NCBI GenBank assembly: GCA_036960375.1
Contig: JBALVY010000001.1
Location: 930,001-994,000 of the forward strand
Origin: CAWVSB01 sp036960375
GTDB taxonomy: Bacteria > Pseudomonadota > Gammaproteobacteria > Pseudomonadales > CAWVSB01
Direction of reading: 5' to 3'
DNA: 64,000 bases
Part shown: piece by piece, positions 1 to 7,505 of the stretch
Numbering within the stretch: position 1 is the first letter of the stretch
How the letters are laid out: the number at the start of each line of letters is the position of its first letter
Notes under the pieces: generated by a model
What the model saw: only the letters and a program-made list of their open reading frames with translations
The model's database searches: none
What the model was told of the DNA's origin: nothing
Made by a program: the position numbers and the translations under genes

Positions 1-191
1 GTATTTTTGCGCGACTCTGGTTGCGTGATGGTAAATCAGGGTATTTGAAAGATTTGCCTCTTGTGCTGGCCTATACAAGAGAAATGATGGCGCTATATCC
101 CGAGTTTGCTGATTTTGAAGCCTGGTTTGTTCAGGTATTACAGCCAGCGATCGAAAAACAGGATTGGTATGTAGAGCGAGTCGTCGATTGA
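1..191 (+). CDS. amgK: N-acetylmuramate/N-acetylglucosamine kinase, C-terminal end (partial)
   Basis: The open frame enters from the left edge (first full codon at 3) and ends at TGA 189-191. It gives about 62 residues, including the stretch RLWLRDGKSGYLKDLP followed by LVLAYTREMMALYP, typical of the C-terminus of AmgK. AmgK is an aminoglycoside-phosphotransferase-fold sugar kinase that phosphorylates recycled MurNAc at the anomeric carbon. The stop overlaps the start of murU, whose enzyme takes the next step, which supports the assignment. The N-terminal kinase motifs lie outside the window. Confidence 0.85.
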   Translation, partial: IFARLWLRDGKSGYLKDLPLVLAYTREMMALYPEFADFEAWFVQVLQPAIEKQDWYVERVVD

Positions 192-847
192 AAGCGATGA
201 TTCTGGCCGCAGGCAGGGGAGAGCGTATGCGCCCTCTGACTGATACTTTGCCTAAACCACTGTTGGAGGCGGGTGGCAAACCCCTGTTGGCCTACCATAT
301 TGAAAAGCTGGTTGCTTGCGGGGTGAGTTCAATCGTAATTAATGTTGCGTGGCTTGCAGATTGCATCGAGAAATACGTTGGCGATGGGAGTCGATTCGGA
401 GTTCCGGTGGTGCTCTCCTATGAAGACGAGGCGCTGGAAACGGGCGGCGGGATTTTCCAGGCATTGCCTCTACTGGGAGATGAGCCGTTTATCGTGGTAA
501 ATGGCGATATCTGGACCGACTATCCCTATGAGTGTCTGGCTAACTATCCTGTGAGGCCTGATCAGCTGGCGCATTTGGTTTTGGTGGATAATCCCGAGCA
601 TAACCCAGGCGGTGATTTTAGCTTGAGTGAGCAACAAATTTGTATTGATACTCCTCTATATACATTTAGCGGCCTACGGGTGTTTTCTCCGCGTCTATTT
701 GATGGCTGCACCGCAGGCCGTTTTTCTGTTGTGCCGTTATTGCGTGAGGCCATGGCAAAAGCTCAGGTGACCGGTGAGTACTATGCTGGTCGTTGGGTAG
801 ATGTAGGTACTCCCGAGCGATTGGCCGAGCTTGATCGGAGCTTGTAA
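188..847 (+). CDS. murU: N-acetylmuramate alpha-1-phosphate uridylyltransferase MurU
   Basis: 219 aa nucleotidyltransferase that makes UDP-MurNAc from MurNAc-1-phosphate and UTP in the cytoplasmic cell-wall recycling route that bypasses de novo MurNAc synthesis and fosfomycin inhibition. The N-terminus MKAMILAAGRGERMRPLT carries the family signature GxGxRxxPLT, and VNGDIWTD supplies the metal-binding Asp. I choose TTG at 188, which overlaps the amgK stop as TTGA and gives the usual MKAMILAAG start; the longer frame from 164 would lie inside amgK, and ATG 197 is the other choice. Overlap with amgK indicates one transcript with coupled translation. Confidence 0.88.
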   Translation: MKAMILAAGRGERMRPLTDTLPKPLLEAGGKPLLAYHIEKLVACGVSSIVINVAWLADCIEKYVGDGSRFGVPVVLSYEDEALETGGGIFQALPLLGDEPFIVVNGDIWTDYPYECLANYPVRPDQLAHLVLVDNPEHNPGGDFSLSEQQICIDTPLYTFSGLRVFSPRLFDGCTAGRFSVVPLLREAMAKAQVTGEYYAGRWVDVGTPERLAELDRSL

Positions 848-915
848 ACCCTGCATGACTTGCATTCGGCAGTTCGCGCACTACAATCCGCATTCTCGAA
901 GCGAAGGCAATCCTC

Positions 916-2655
916 ATGAGTATTAAGGCTTTACTATCCTCCCGTTTGCAGTCAGCGATGATCGCTGCAAATATTCCGCCAGAATGCCAGCCGGCAGTCA
1001 CCGCCAGTACACGCCCTGAATTTGGCGATTTTCAGGCTAATGGCGTGTTGGGGGCTGCCAAACGTTTAAAAACCAACCCTCGAGAGCTGGCGCAGTTGGT
1101 TATCGGTCATCTGGATATAGAAGATATTGCTGACAAAGTGGAAATCGCGGGCCCCGGTTTTATTAATATTCATGTGTCATCGGCTTTTTTGGCAAGCCAA
1201 GTGAAAGTTTTGGCCGCAGATGAGAGGCTTGGCGTGGCTGTGGTCGAGCCGCGACAGACGGTTATTGTTGATTATTCTGCACCGAACCTGGCCAAAGAGA
1301 TGCACGTAGGGCATTTACGTAGCACCATTATCGGTGATGCACTTGCGCGTCTGCTTGAATTCCAGGGCCATGATGTTGTGCGCCAGAATCATATGGGTGA
1401 CTGGGGCACCCAGTTTGGCATGTTGATAGCTGAGCTGGAGGAGCAATTGGGCAGCGGAGAGGAGCCGGAGCTCGCTCTGTCTGATTTGGAAAAGTTCTAT
1501 CAGCAATCAAAAAAACACTTTGATGATGACGCCGCCTTTGCCGATAAAGCACGTGAATACGTAGTAAAACTGCAATCCGGTGATGCTCACTGCCGACGTC
1601 TATGGCAGCAATTTATTGATATTTCTGTTGCTCACAGTGAGGAGATTTACCGTAGCTTAAATGTGACTTTAAGACATCAGGATATTAAGCCTGAGAGTGC
1701 ATATAACGATGGTCTTGGGCCGATCGTGGAGCACTTGAAAGCCAGGGGTTTGGCCCTCGAGAGCGATGGTGCACAAGTGGTGTTTCTTACTGAGCTGGCG
1801 GATAAAAAAGGTAATCCTAGCCCTGTTATTGTACAAAAAAGTGGTGGCGGCTATCTTTACGCGACATCTGACTTGGCTGCGCTGAAATATCGGGCAGAGG
1901 AATTACAAGCAGACCGCGTGCTGTATTTCATCGATGCTCGTCAATCTCTGCACATGAAGCAAATGTTCGTCCTTGCTCGTAAAGCTGGGCTAGTGGGCGA
2001 TTCGGTCAGGCTGGAGCATCACCCCTTTGGTACGATGATGGGCAAGGATGGAAAACCCTTTAAAACCCGCAGTGGAGGGACGGTTAAACTGGCTGAGCTG
2101 TTAGTGGAGGCCTGTGAACGGTCGGCGGCATTACTCGCTGAGCGTGACAGTGACCTGGGCCCACAGGAAAGGGCCGAGGTAGCCCGTAAAGTGGGTATTG
2201 GTGCGGTAAAATATGCCGATCTGTCTGTCACACGTACTAATGACTATATTTTTGATTGGGAGTCGATGCTGAGTTTTGAGGGCAATACCGCGCCTTACTT
2301 ACAGTATGCCTATACCCGAGTGAAGAGCATTTTTCGACGCGCGGGTATTGACCCCGACAGCCTTCACGGCGAGGTGATTGTCGAGGCTGTCCAAGAGCGC
2401 CATTTGGCCCTAAAACTGCTTCAGTTTGCTGAAATGGTAGAGCAAGTAGCCGCTGACGCCTATCCGCATGTGCTGTGCACTTATTTGTATGATCTGGCCA
2501 GCGCTTTTATGAGTTTTTACGAGCATTGTCCGGTATTAAAAGACAATGTGCCGGCAGCGCATCGCGATAGTCGTCTACAGTTATGCAATTTGACGGCCAA
2601 TACTCTGGCTGGTGGTTTGGATTTGTTGGGTATCGAAGTTATGGAGAAAATGTAG
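916..2655 (+). CDS. argS: Arginyl-tRNA synthetase
   Basis: 579 aa class I aminoacyl-tRNA synthetase that charges tRNA-Arg. The N-terminal Arg-tRNA-synthetase domain shows FGDFQANG. The HIGH-type motif is MHVGHLRSTIIGD around residue 135. The KMSKS region is degenerate (MMGKDGKPFKTRSGGTVK, about 375), as is normal for ArgS. The DALR anticodon-binding domain ends the protein. Length agrees with the bacterial family. ATG 916 gives the usual MSIKALL start. It faces priA and is separated from it by a strong stem-loop. Confidence 0.97.
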   Translation: MSIKALLSSRLQSAMIAANIPPECQPAVTASTRPEFGDFQANGVLGAAKRLKTNPRELAQLVIGHLDIEDIADKVEIAGPGFINIHVSSAFLASQVKVLAADERLGVAVVEPRQTVIVDYSAPNLAKEMHVGHLRSTIIGDALARLLEFQGHDVVRQNHMGDWGTQFGMLIAELEEQLGSGEEPELALSDLEKFYQQSKKHFDDDAAFADKAREYVVKLQSGDAHCRRLWQQFIDISVAHSEEIYRSLNVTLRHQDIKPESAYNDGLGPIVEHLKARGLALESDGAQVVFLTELADKKGNPSPVIVQKSGGGYLYATSDLAALKYRAEELQADRVLYFIDARQSLHMKQMFVLARKAGLVGDSVRLEHHPFGTMMGKDGKPFKTRSGGTVKLAELLVEACERSAALLAERDSDLGPQERAEVARKVGIGAVKYADLSVTRTNDYIFDWESMLSFEGNTAPYLQYAYTRVKSIFRRAGIDPDSLHGEVIVEAVQERHLALKLLQFAEMVEQVAADAYPHVLCTYLYDLASAFMSFYEHCPVLKDNVPAAHRDSRLQLCNLTANTLAGGLDLLGIEVMEKM

Positions 2656-2669
2656 CGTTTTTTTCCAGG

Positions 2670-2705
2670 GCACCGCTGAGCAATGGCAATCGTGCTCAGC
2701 GGTGC
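2670..2705. terminator. Stem-loop between convergent argS and priA
   Basis: A perfect 13-bp inverted repeat (GCACCGCTGAGCA, 10-nt loop, TGCTCAGCGGTGC) ends one base before the priA stop. It sits exactly in the 51-nt convergent gap, so it probably ends one or both transcripts. There is no clear U-tract on either strand (the T-run at 2658-2664 lies before the hairpin), so it may act with another factor. Confidence 0.6.
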
Positions 2706-2706
2706 G

Positions 2707-4908
2707 CTAGCCCATGTCTTGCGGGTCTACGTCTATGGACCAGCGAATTTGTCTGGCCTGTTTGTCTTGTTCCAGCCACTGTTCGGCTTCTGTTAATACA
2801 CGATGCAGGCGTGATCTGTTTTCGGATTGAACCAGCAGCTGGTTGCGAAAACGGCCGCCTCTACGGGCCATAGGGGCGGGTAGAGGGCCCATTGTGCGGG
2901 CTTCATGGTCAATTCTATCTCTTAGCCGCGCGAGCAAAGCTTCACCTTGCTGCGGCCGGGTACTGTCGGCTCTGATCAGGGCCATATAGCTATATGGGGG
3001 CAGGCTAAAGAGTTTGCGTTCTGCCAGCAGTTGCTGATACCAATCTTCTGTCGTTTTTTCCCGTAACGCGAGTAATAGCGGATGATCCGGTTGATGGGTT
3101 TGCAATACTACCTGACCAGCCAGGTCGGCTCGTCCTGCTCGCCCCGATACTTGTAATAACAGTTGGGCAGTGCGCTCGGTGCCGCGAAAGTCTGCGCTGT
3201 AGAGGCCGCTGTCAGCGTCGACAATGACCACCAGTGTTAGGCGTGGAAAATCATGGCCTTTGGCTAATAGCTGAGTGCCTACCAGTAGGCAGGCCTCGCC
3301 CTGATGGACGGGGCGCAGTAATTCCTGCATGGCTGATTTACTCTGGGTGACGTCGCTGTCCACCCGAATGACCGGGAAGTGTTTGAACTGCTCGCATAAA
3401 CTGGCCTCCAGTTTCTGTGTGCCCTGACCCAGTGTGATGAGGCTTTTACTCTGGCAGCTGGGGCAATTTGGCGGCAGTGGGCGCTTTTGGTCACAATGAT
3501 GGCAATGCAGGCATTTTTTCCCCAAGTGCAGCGTCATTCTGGCATCACAGCGGTTGCAGTCAGCAGTCCATCCGCAGCTATGACACATTAATGTCGGTGC
3601 GTAGCCGCGCCGATTAATAAACACCAGCGCCTGTTCCCCGCGCTGTAAAGTTTGCCCTATGGCTGCCAGGGCTTGTTGAGATAGCCCCTGAGTAAGCGTT
3701 TCGTTGCGCACATCTAATATGTTTAGCCCAGGAGGGTTGGCGACACCCGCTCTTTCACTGAGCTTGAGCACGGTGTAGCGCTTGCTCAGGCCGTTATATC
3801 TTGATTCCAGTGAGGGTGTTGCCGAACCGAGTAATACCGGAATATTTTCCAGCTGGGCTCTCTTTATTGCTCCATCACGAGCCGAATAGCGAAATCCCTC
3901 CTGTTGTTTGAACGACAGATCATGTTCTTCATCAACGATGATACAACCCAATGATTTGAAGGGCGTAAAAAGTGCGGAGCGGGTACCGATGATGATACCT
4001 GCGCTGCCATCGCGGGCGGCTAACCAGGCATCAAGTCTTTGTCGTTCTGGCAGGCCCGAGTGAAGTGCGATTACCGAGCAAGCAAAACGTTGTTCGAATC
4101 GCGCCAGCGTTTGCGGTGTCAATCCTATTTCTGGTACAAGAATAAGCGCTTGTTGTTTTTGAGCCAGTACTTCTGAAATTAGCTGTAGATAGACTTCTGT
4201 TTTACCGCTGCCGGTAACTCCCTGCAATAGAAAGGTATGGAATTTTCCCAGCGCCGGTATTAGTGCGGTAATAGCGGCCTGTTGTTGAGGGTTCAGTGCT
4301 AGTGATGTCTCAGGCTCTGGGTTAATTTTCGATGTGCCCGTTATGGGAGTCTCAAATTCCTCAGCCAGGCCTTTCGTTACCAGGTTTTTTGCTGTGGTTG
4401 GCTTAATTTCTGCTGATTTCAGTTGCTCCCTGCTTACAAAGTCCTGCGTCAGTAATAGCTGAAACAACTGTTGTTGAGAGGGCGAACGGCTCAATGCCGT
4501 TTGCGGCAGGCCTTTGCCGTGTGTGGTAAGTCGCCATGCCCGCTGCTGTTTGGCTCTCGCCGCTTGCCCGTCGCGCAGCATCACGGGCAGGGCATTGAAA
4601 AGAACTTCGCCCAAAGGGTAGTGGTAATAGTCGGCAGCCCACAAACACAATTGCCAGATTTCATGGCTGAAAAGGCTTGTTTGATCGAGGATATTTATGG
4701 CTTCTTTGAGCTTGTTAGCCGGATACTCAGATTGGGTTTTAACTTCTACCAGAATCCCCAGTCGCTCACTATGACCAAAGGGTACGGTAATACGTGCGCC
4801 TGGTTGTAGTCGTGTAGCTGATTCGGCACTTATACCGGCTGGCGGCAAATAGTCGAAAGTGCGCCGCAACGGAGTGGCCAGGGCGATCGAAAGTATGGCT
4901 TGGTTCAT
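2707..4908 (-). CDS. priA: Primosomal protein N' (replication restart helicase)
   Basis: 733 aa 3'-to-5' DNA helicase that rebuilds stalled forks. Visible parts are the N-terminal 3'BD (RRTFDYLPP), Walker A VTGSGKTEVY, DEAH-type box VDEEHDLSFKQQEG, helicase motif VFINRRGYAP, the zinc-binding cysteine cluster CHSCGWTADCNRC and CHHCDQKRPLPPNCPSC, and motif VSGRAGRA. The frame is open 19 codons further upstream, but ATG 4908 gives the usual MNQAILSIALATPLRRTFDY start and the family length (about 730 aa). Confidence 0.96.
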   Translation of the reverse strand: MNQAILSIALATPLRRTFDYLPPAGISAESATRLQPGARITVPFGHSERLGILVEVKTQSEYPANKLKEAINILDQTSLFSHEIWQLCLWAADYYHYPLGEVLFNALPVMLRDGQAARAKQQRAWRLTTHGKGLPQTALSRSPSQQQLFQLLLTQDFVSREQLKSAEIKPTTAKNLVTKGLAEEFETPITGTSKINPEPETSLALNPQQQAAITALIPALGKFHTFLLQGVTGSGKTEVYLQLISEVLAQKQQALILVPEIGLTPQTLARFEQRFACSVIALHSGLPERQRLDAWLAARDGSAGIIIGTRSALFTPFKSLGCIIVDEEHDLSFKQQEGFRYSARDGAIKRAQLENIPVLLGSATPSLESRYNGLSKRYTVLKLSERAGVANPPGLNILDVRNETLTQGLSQQALAAIGQTLQRGEQALVFINRRGYAPTLMCHSCGWTADCNRCDARMTLHLGKKCLHCHHCDQKRPLPPNCPSCQSKSLITLGQGTQKLEASLCEQFKHFPVIRVDSDVTQSKSAMQELLRPVHQGEACLLVGTQLLAKGHDFPRLTLVVIVDADSGLYSADFRGTERTAQLLLQVSGRAGRADLAGQVVLQTHQPDHPLLLALREKTTEDWYQQLLAERKLFSLPPYSYMALIRADSTRPQQGEALLARLRDRIDHEARTMGPLPAPMARRGGRFRNQLLVQSENRSRLHRVLTEAEQWLEQDKQARQIRWSIDVDPQDMG

Positions 4909-5009
4909 GAAGGTAGAATTGAGTTCCTGATTGGCAATTTCGCTCTGCGGGGCGCAGTCTACCATGTACTGGGTCTATCTATTAAGTGTCTAATAGCCAT
5001 CATAAACGG

Positions 5010-5037
5010 TTGCGTCAGGGAAAGATTCTGGTATTAT
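5010..5037 (+). promoter_or_regulatory. Predicted sigma-70 promoter for rpmE
   Basis: TTGCGT (5010-5015), 16-nt spacer, TATTAT (5032-5037), followed by a GC-rich GCGCG discriminator as often seen in promoters of ribosomal genes under stringent control. It would give a leader of about 105 nt before rpmE. Called by eye only. Confidence 0.55.
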
Positions 5038-5149
5038 GCGCGTCCCTCGTTGGGGGTGGGCTCCAGCGAAGAGGCAGAAGCCGAAATTTCTGCAGTGCGG
5101 TGCCGGGTTTGTCTCGGTGGCGGTGCTGCCAACAAGTGGGTCGCTAAAC

Positions 5150-5365
5150 ATGAAAGCTGATATACATCCTAAGTACGAAGCCATGACTGCAACATGCAGT
5201 TGCGGTAATACAATTACAACTCGCTCTACGCTGGCCAAAGACATACACATTGAAGTATGTTCTGCATGCCATCCGTTTTATACCGGTAAGCAGAAGACAG
5301 CCGAAGCTGGTGGACGTATCGATAAATTCAAGAAGCGTTTCGGAAACCGTACCGTACGCGGTTAG
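5150..5365 (+). CDS. rpmE: 50S ribosomal protein L31 (zinc-binding form)
   Basis: 71 aa ribosomal protein starting MKADIHPKYEAMTATCSCGN. Cysteines fall at 16, 18, 37 and 40, the zinc-site spacing of E. coli L31, so this is the zinc-containing (C+) type rather than the YkgM type. ATG 5150 is chosen from the conserved start; the longer upstream frame is not L31-like. It follows divergent priA and is probably transcribed alone, ending at the hairpin at 5399-5437. Confidence 0.96.
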   Translation: MKADIHPKYEAMTATCSCGNTITTRSTLAKDIHIEVCSACHPFYTGKQKTAEAGGRIDKFKKRFGNRTVRG

Positions 5366-5378
5366 GAGTTATGGCAGC

Positions 5379-6179
5379 GTGAGCGCTGTCTGTCTCTTAA
5401 AAAAGGCACTGTATCGCATAGCGATCAGTGCCTTTTTGCTATGTGCCCCATTAGCGTGGTCGGATTGCATTGCTGAGGGTGAAGTAGAGTTGGCCCGGTT
5501 AGATCGGGTCATCGATGGTGATACGTTTGAATTGTCTGATGGTAGAAAAGTTCGCCTAATCGGCGTAAATACCCCCGAATTACAAGGTGGTAGCGGTTTT
5601 CCGCAAGCCCATGCCAGAGATGCACAGCAGTTTGCCAGCAGTTTTTTAGGCACTGGTGGCTTGTTGTGGTTACAGGTCGGAGCTGAGTCTAAGGACCGGC
5701 ATGGCCGCTGGTTAATGCATGTTTTTGATCATGCCGGTCGTGCTAGTCTATCAGAGGCGCTTATCTCGAGAGGGCTGGCTTTTCAGGCGGTTCATCCGCC
5801 TAATCTGGCTTATTTTGAATGTTTGCGGCAAGCTGAGCTAGCGGCCAGGCTTTCCGGCCTGGGCGTGTGGCAGGCAGCTTCATTTCGAACCAGTAGTATT
5901 GCTCCTCAGTCGTCGGGATTTATGCTTCTGACTGGACAAGTGCTTAAAGTCTCCCGCGGCGGCAGTAGTTGGTGGCTCGAATTGGAGGGTGACCTTGTCC
6001 TTCGGATAGATTTGAATAATCAGCCATATTTCGATTGGAATACGCTTCAGGCCTTGGTGGGGCAGTCCATCGAAGCGCGTGGTTGGCTGGTTCGACGTGA
6101 CGTAAAACCGAATTCCGGCTACGCTAATTGGAAAATGGATGTTTATCATCCTGCTTCAATACGTATGAGAATTAATTAA
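5379..6179 (+). CDS. Secreted thermonuclease-like (SNase-domain) protein
   Basis: 266 aa from GTG 5379, preceded by AGGAG at 5364-5368 that overlaps the rpmE stop. The N-terminus has KK followed by a hydrophobic stretch ending near LAWSDC, a likely signal peptide. The SNase fold follows: VIDGDTFELSDGRKVRLIGVNTPEL carries the Asp of the metal site and the catalytic Arg, and KDRHGRWL has the second Arg of the family, with a cleft Glu in TPEL. An OB-like tail follows. A strong intrinsic terminator lies inside its first 20 codons. The substrate (DNA or RNA) is not known for this family member. Confidence 0.8.
   Translation: MSAVCLLKKALYRIAISAFLLCAPLAWSDCIAEGEVELARLDRVIDGDTFELSDGRKVRLIGVNTPELQGGSGFPQAHARDAQQFASSFLGTGGLLWLQVGAESKDRHGRWLMHVFDHAGRASLSEALISRGLAFQAVHPPNLAYFECLRQAELAARLSGLGVWQAASFRTSSIAPQSSGFMLLTGQVLKVSRGGSSWWLELEGDLVLRIDLNNQPYFDWNTLQALVGQSIEARGWLVRRDVKPNSGYANWKMDVYHPASIRMRIN
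5399..5437 (+). terminator. Intrinsic terminator of rpmE inside the nuclease signal-peptide codons
   Basis: Outer stem AAAAAGGCACTG (from 5400) pairs with CAGTGCC plus five T (5426-5437). An inner stem ATCGC/GCGAT closes an ATA triloop, with one bulged T at 5412. That gives about 17 bp plus a U-tract, a textbook terminator, placed 20-58 nt into the downstream reading frame. Confidence 0.85.
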
Positions 6180-6263
6180 ACCCTCCTTAGGACGCTTGTG
6201 AGCGGGACGTGATTTATATATGCTTCGCGCCTCTTTTTCTTAATCCAATAGGCTGGAGATCAT

Positions 6264-7505
6264 ATGTCGGACTATAAAAAGGCTGCGCTGGATTATCATG
6301 CGTCCCCTAGACCTGGAAAAATTTCAATAGAGCTGACCACGGCGGCGGAAACTCAGGCCGATTTGGCCTTGGCTTATAGTCCTGGTGTAGCTGAGCCCGT
6401 TCGAGCGATTGCTGATGATCCTCAAAACGCCTATCGCTACACCATCAAAGGTAATTTAGTCGCCGTGATTTCAAACGGAACGGCGATTTTGGGTTTGGGT
6501 AATCTCGGCTCGCTAGCAAGCAAGCCGGTGATGGAAGGCAAGGCTTTGCTTTTTAAGCGCTTTGCTGGAGTCGATTCGATAGATATCGAAGTGGATACTC
6601 AGGATAGTCAGCAATTTATCGATACCGTAGCGAATATCGCCGATACCTTTGGCGGAATTAATCTGGAGGATATTAAGGCTCCGGAGTGTTTTCATATTGA
6701 AAAAACATTGATTGAGCGCTGTAATATCCCGGTTTTTCATGATGATCAGCATGGTACGGCGATCGTGACTGCTGCTGGAATGATCAACGCGTTGGCGATA
6801 CAGGGCAAAGATCTGGCGACAGCCAGAATAGTCTGCTTGGGTGCGGGATCGGCTGCGATTGCTTGTATGCGTCTACTGGTGTCTCTGGGTGCAGGGCGTG
6901 AAAATATCTATATGCTGGACCGTCAGGGTGTGATTTATGGTGGTCGCACCAATATAAATGAATTTAAGGCAGAGTTTGCTAATGATACGGCTGCGAGAAC
7001 TTTAGCCGATGCATGTGCCGGCGCTGATGTCTTTGTTGGTCTGTCGGGCGCAAATCTCCTTTCTCCGGATCTGCTGAAAACCATGGCGGCTAATCCTATT
7101 GTTTTTGCTTGTTCGAATCCTGACCCGGAGATATCGCCAGAGCTGGCTCATGCTGTACGTGATGACCTGATAATGGCAACCGGGCGTTCTGATTACCCGA
7201 ATCAAGTAAATAATGTACTGGGCTTCCCCTTTATCTTTCGCGGTGCGCTGGATGTGCAGGCATCACGAATAAATGAAGAAATGAAAATTGCCGCAGTACA
7301 CGCAATAGCGGAAATCACCAGAGAGCCCGTGACTGATGCTGTATTGAAGGCCTGTAATCTGGAATCCTTGGAGTTTGGTAGGGAATATATTATTCCTAAA
7401 CCCATGGACGTCAGATTGTTGGCGCGCGTGAGTGCCGCGGTAGCCCAGGCTGCGGTTGACACTGGAGTTGCTCGCCAGCCTTACCCCGAGCATTACCCTC
7501 TTTAG
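6264..7505 (+). CDS. maeB: NADP-type malic enzyme, short form without PTA domain
   Basis: 413 aa oxidative decarboxylase of malate to pyruvate. It has the malic N-domain (TQADLALAYSPGVAEPV), the metal-site region VFHDDQHGTAIVTAAG, and a Rossmann segment VCLGAGSAAIACMRLL. It lacks the C-terminal phosphotransacetylase-like domain of E. coli MaeB, as do Pseudomonas homologues in the same location next to ponA. ATG 6264 follows GGAG. Its stop overlaps the mrcA stop on the other strand by 4 nt. Cofactor preference is inferred from family only. Confidence 0.88.
   Translation: MSDYKKAALDYHASPRPGKISIELTTAAETQADLALAYSPGVAEPVRAIADDPQNAYRYTIKGNLVAVISNGTAILGLGNLGSLASKPVMEGKALLFKRFAGVDSIDIEVDTQDSQQFIDTVANIADTFGGINLEDIKAPECFHIEKTLIERCNIPVFHDDQHGTAIVTAAGMINALAIQGKDLATARIVCLGAGSAAIACMRLLVSLGAGRENIYMLDRQGVIYGGRTNINEFKAEFANDTAARTLADACAGADVFVGLSGANLLSPDLLKTMAANPIVFACSNPDPEISPELAHAVRDDLIMATGRSDYPNQVNNVLGFPFIFRGALDVQASRINEEMKIAAVHAIAEITREPVTDAVLKACNLESLEFGREYIIPKPMDVRLLARVSAAVAQAAVDTGVARQPYPEHYPL

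Noticed and set aside
2658..2705. Standard U-tract terminator after argS
   Set aside because: The T-run lies before the hairpin, not after it; kept as a stem-loop only.
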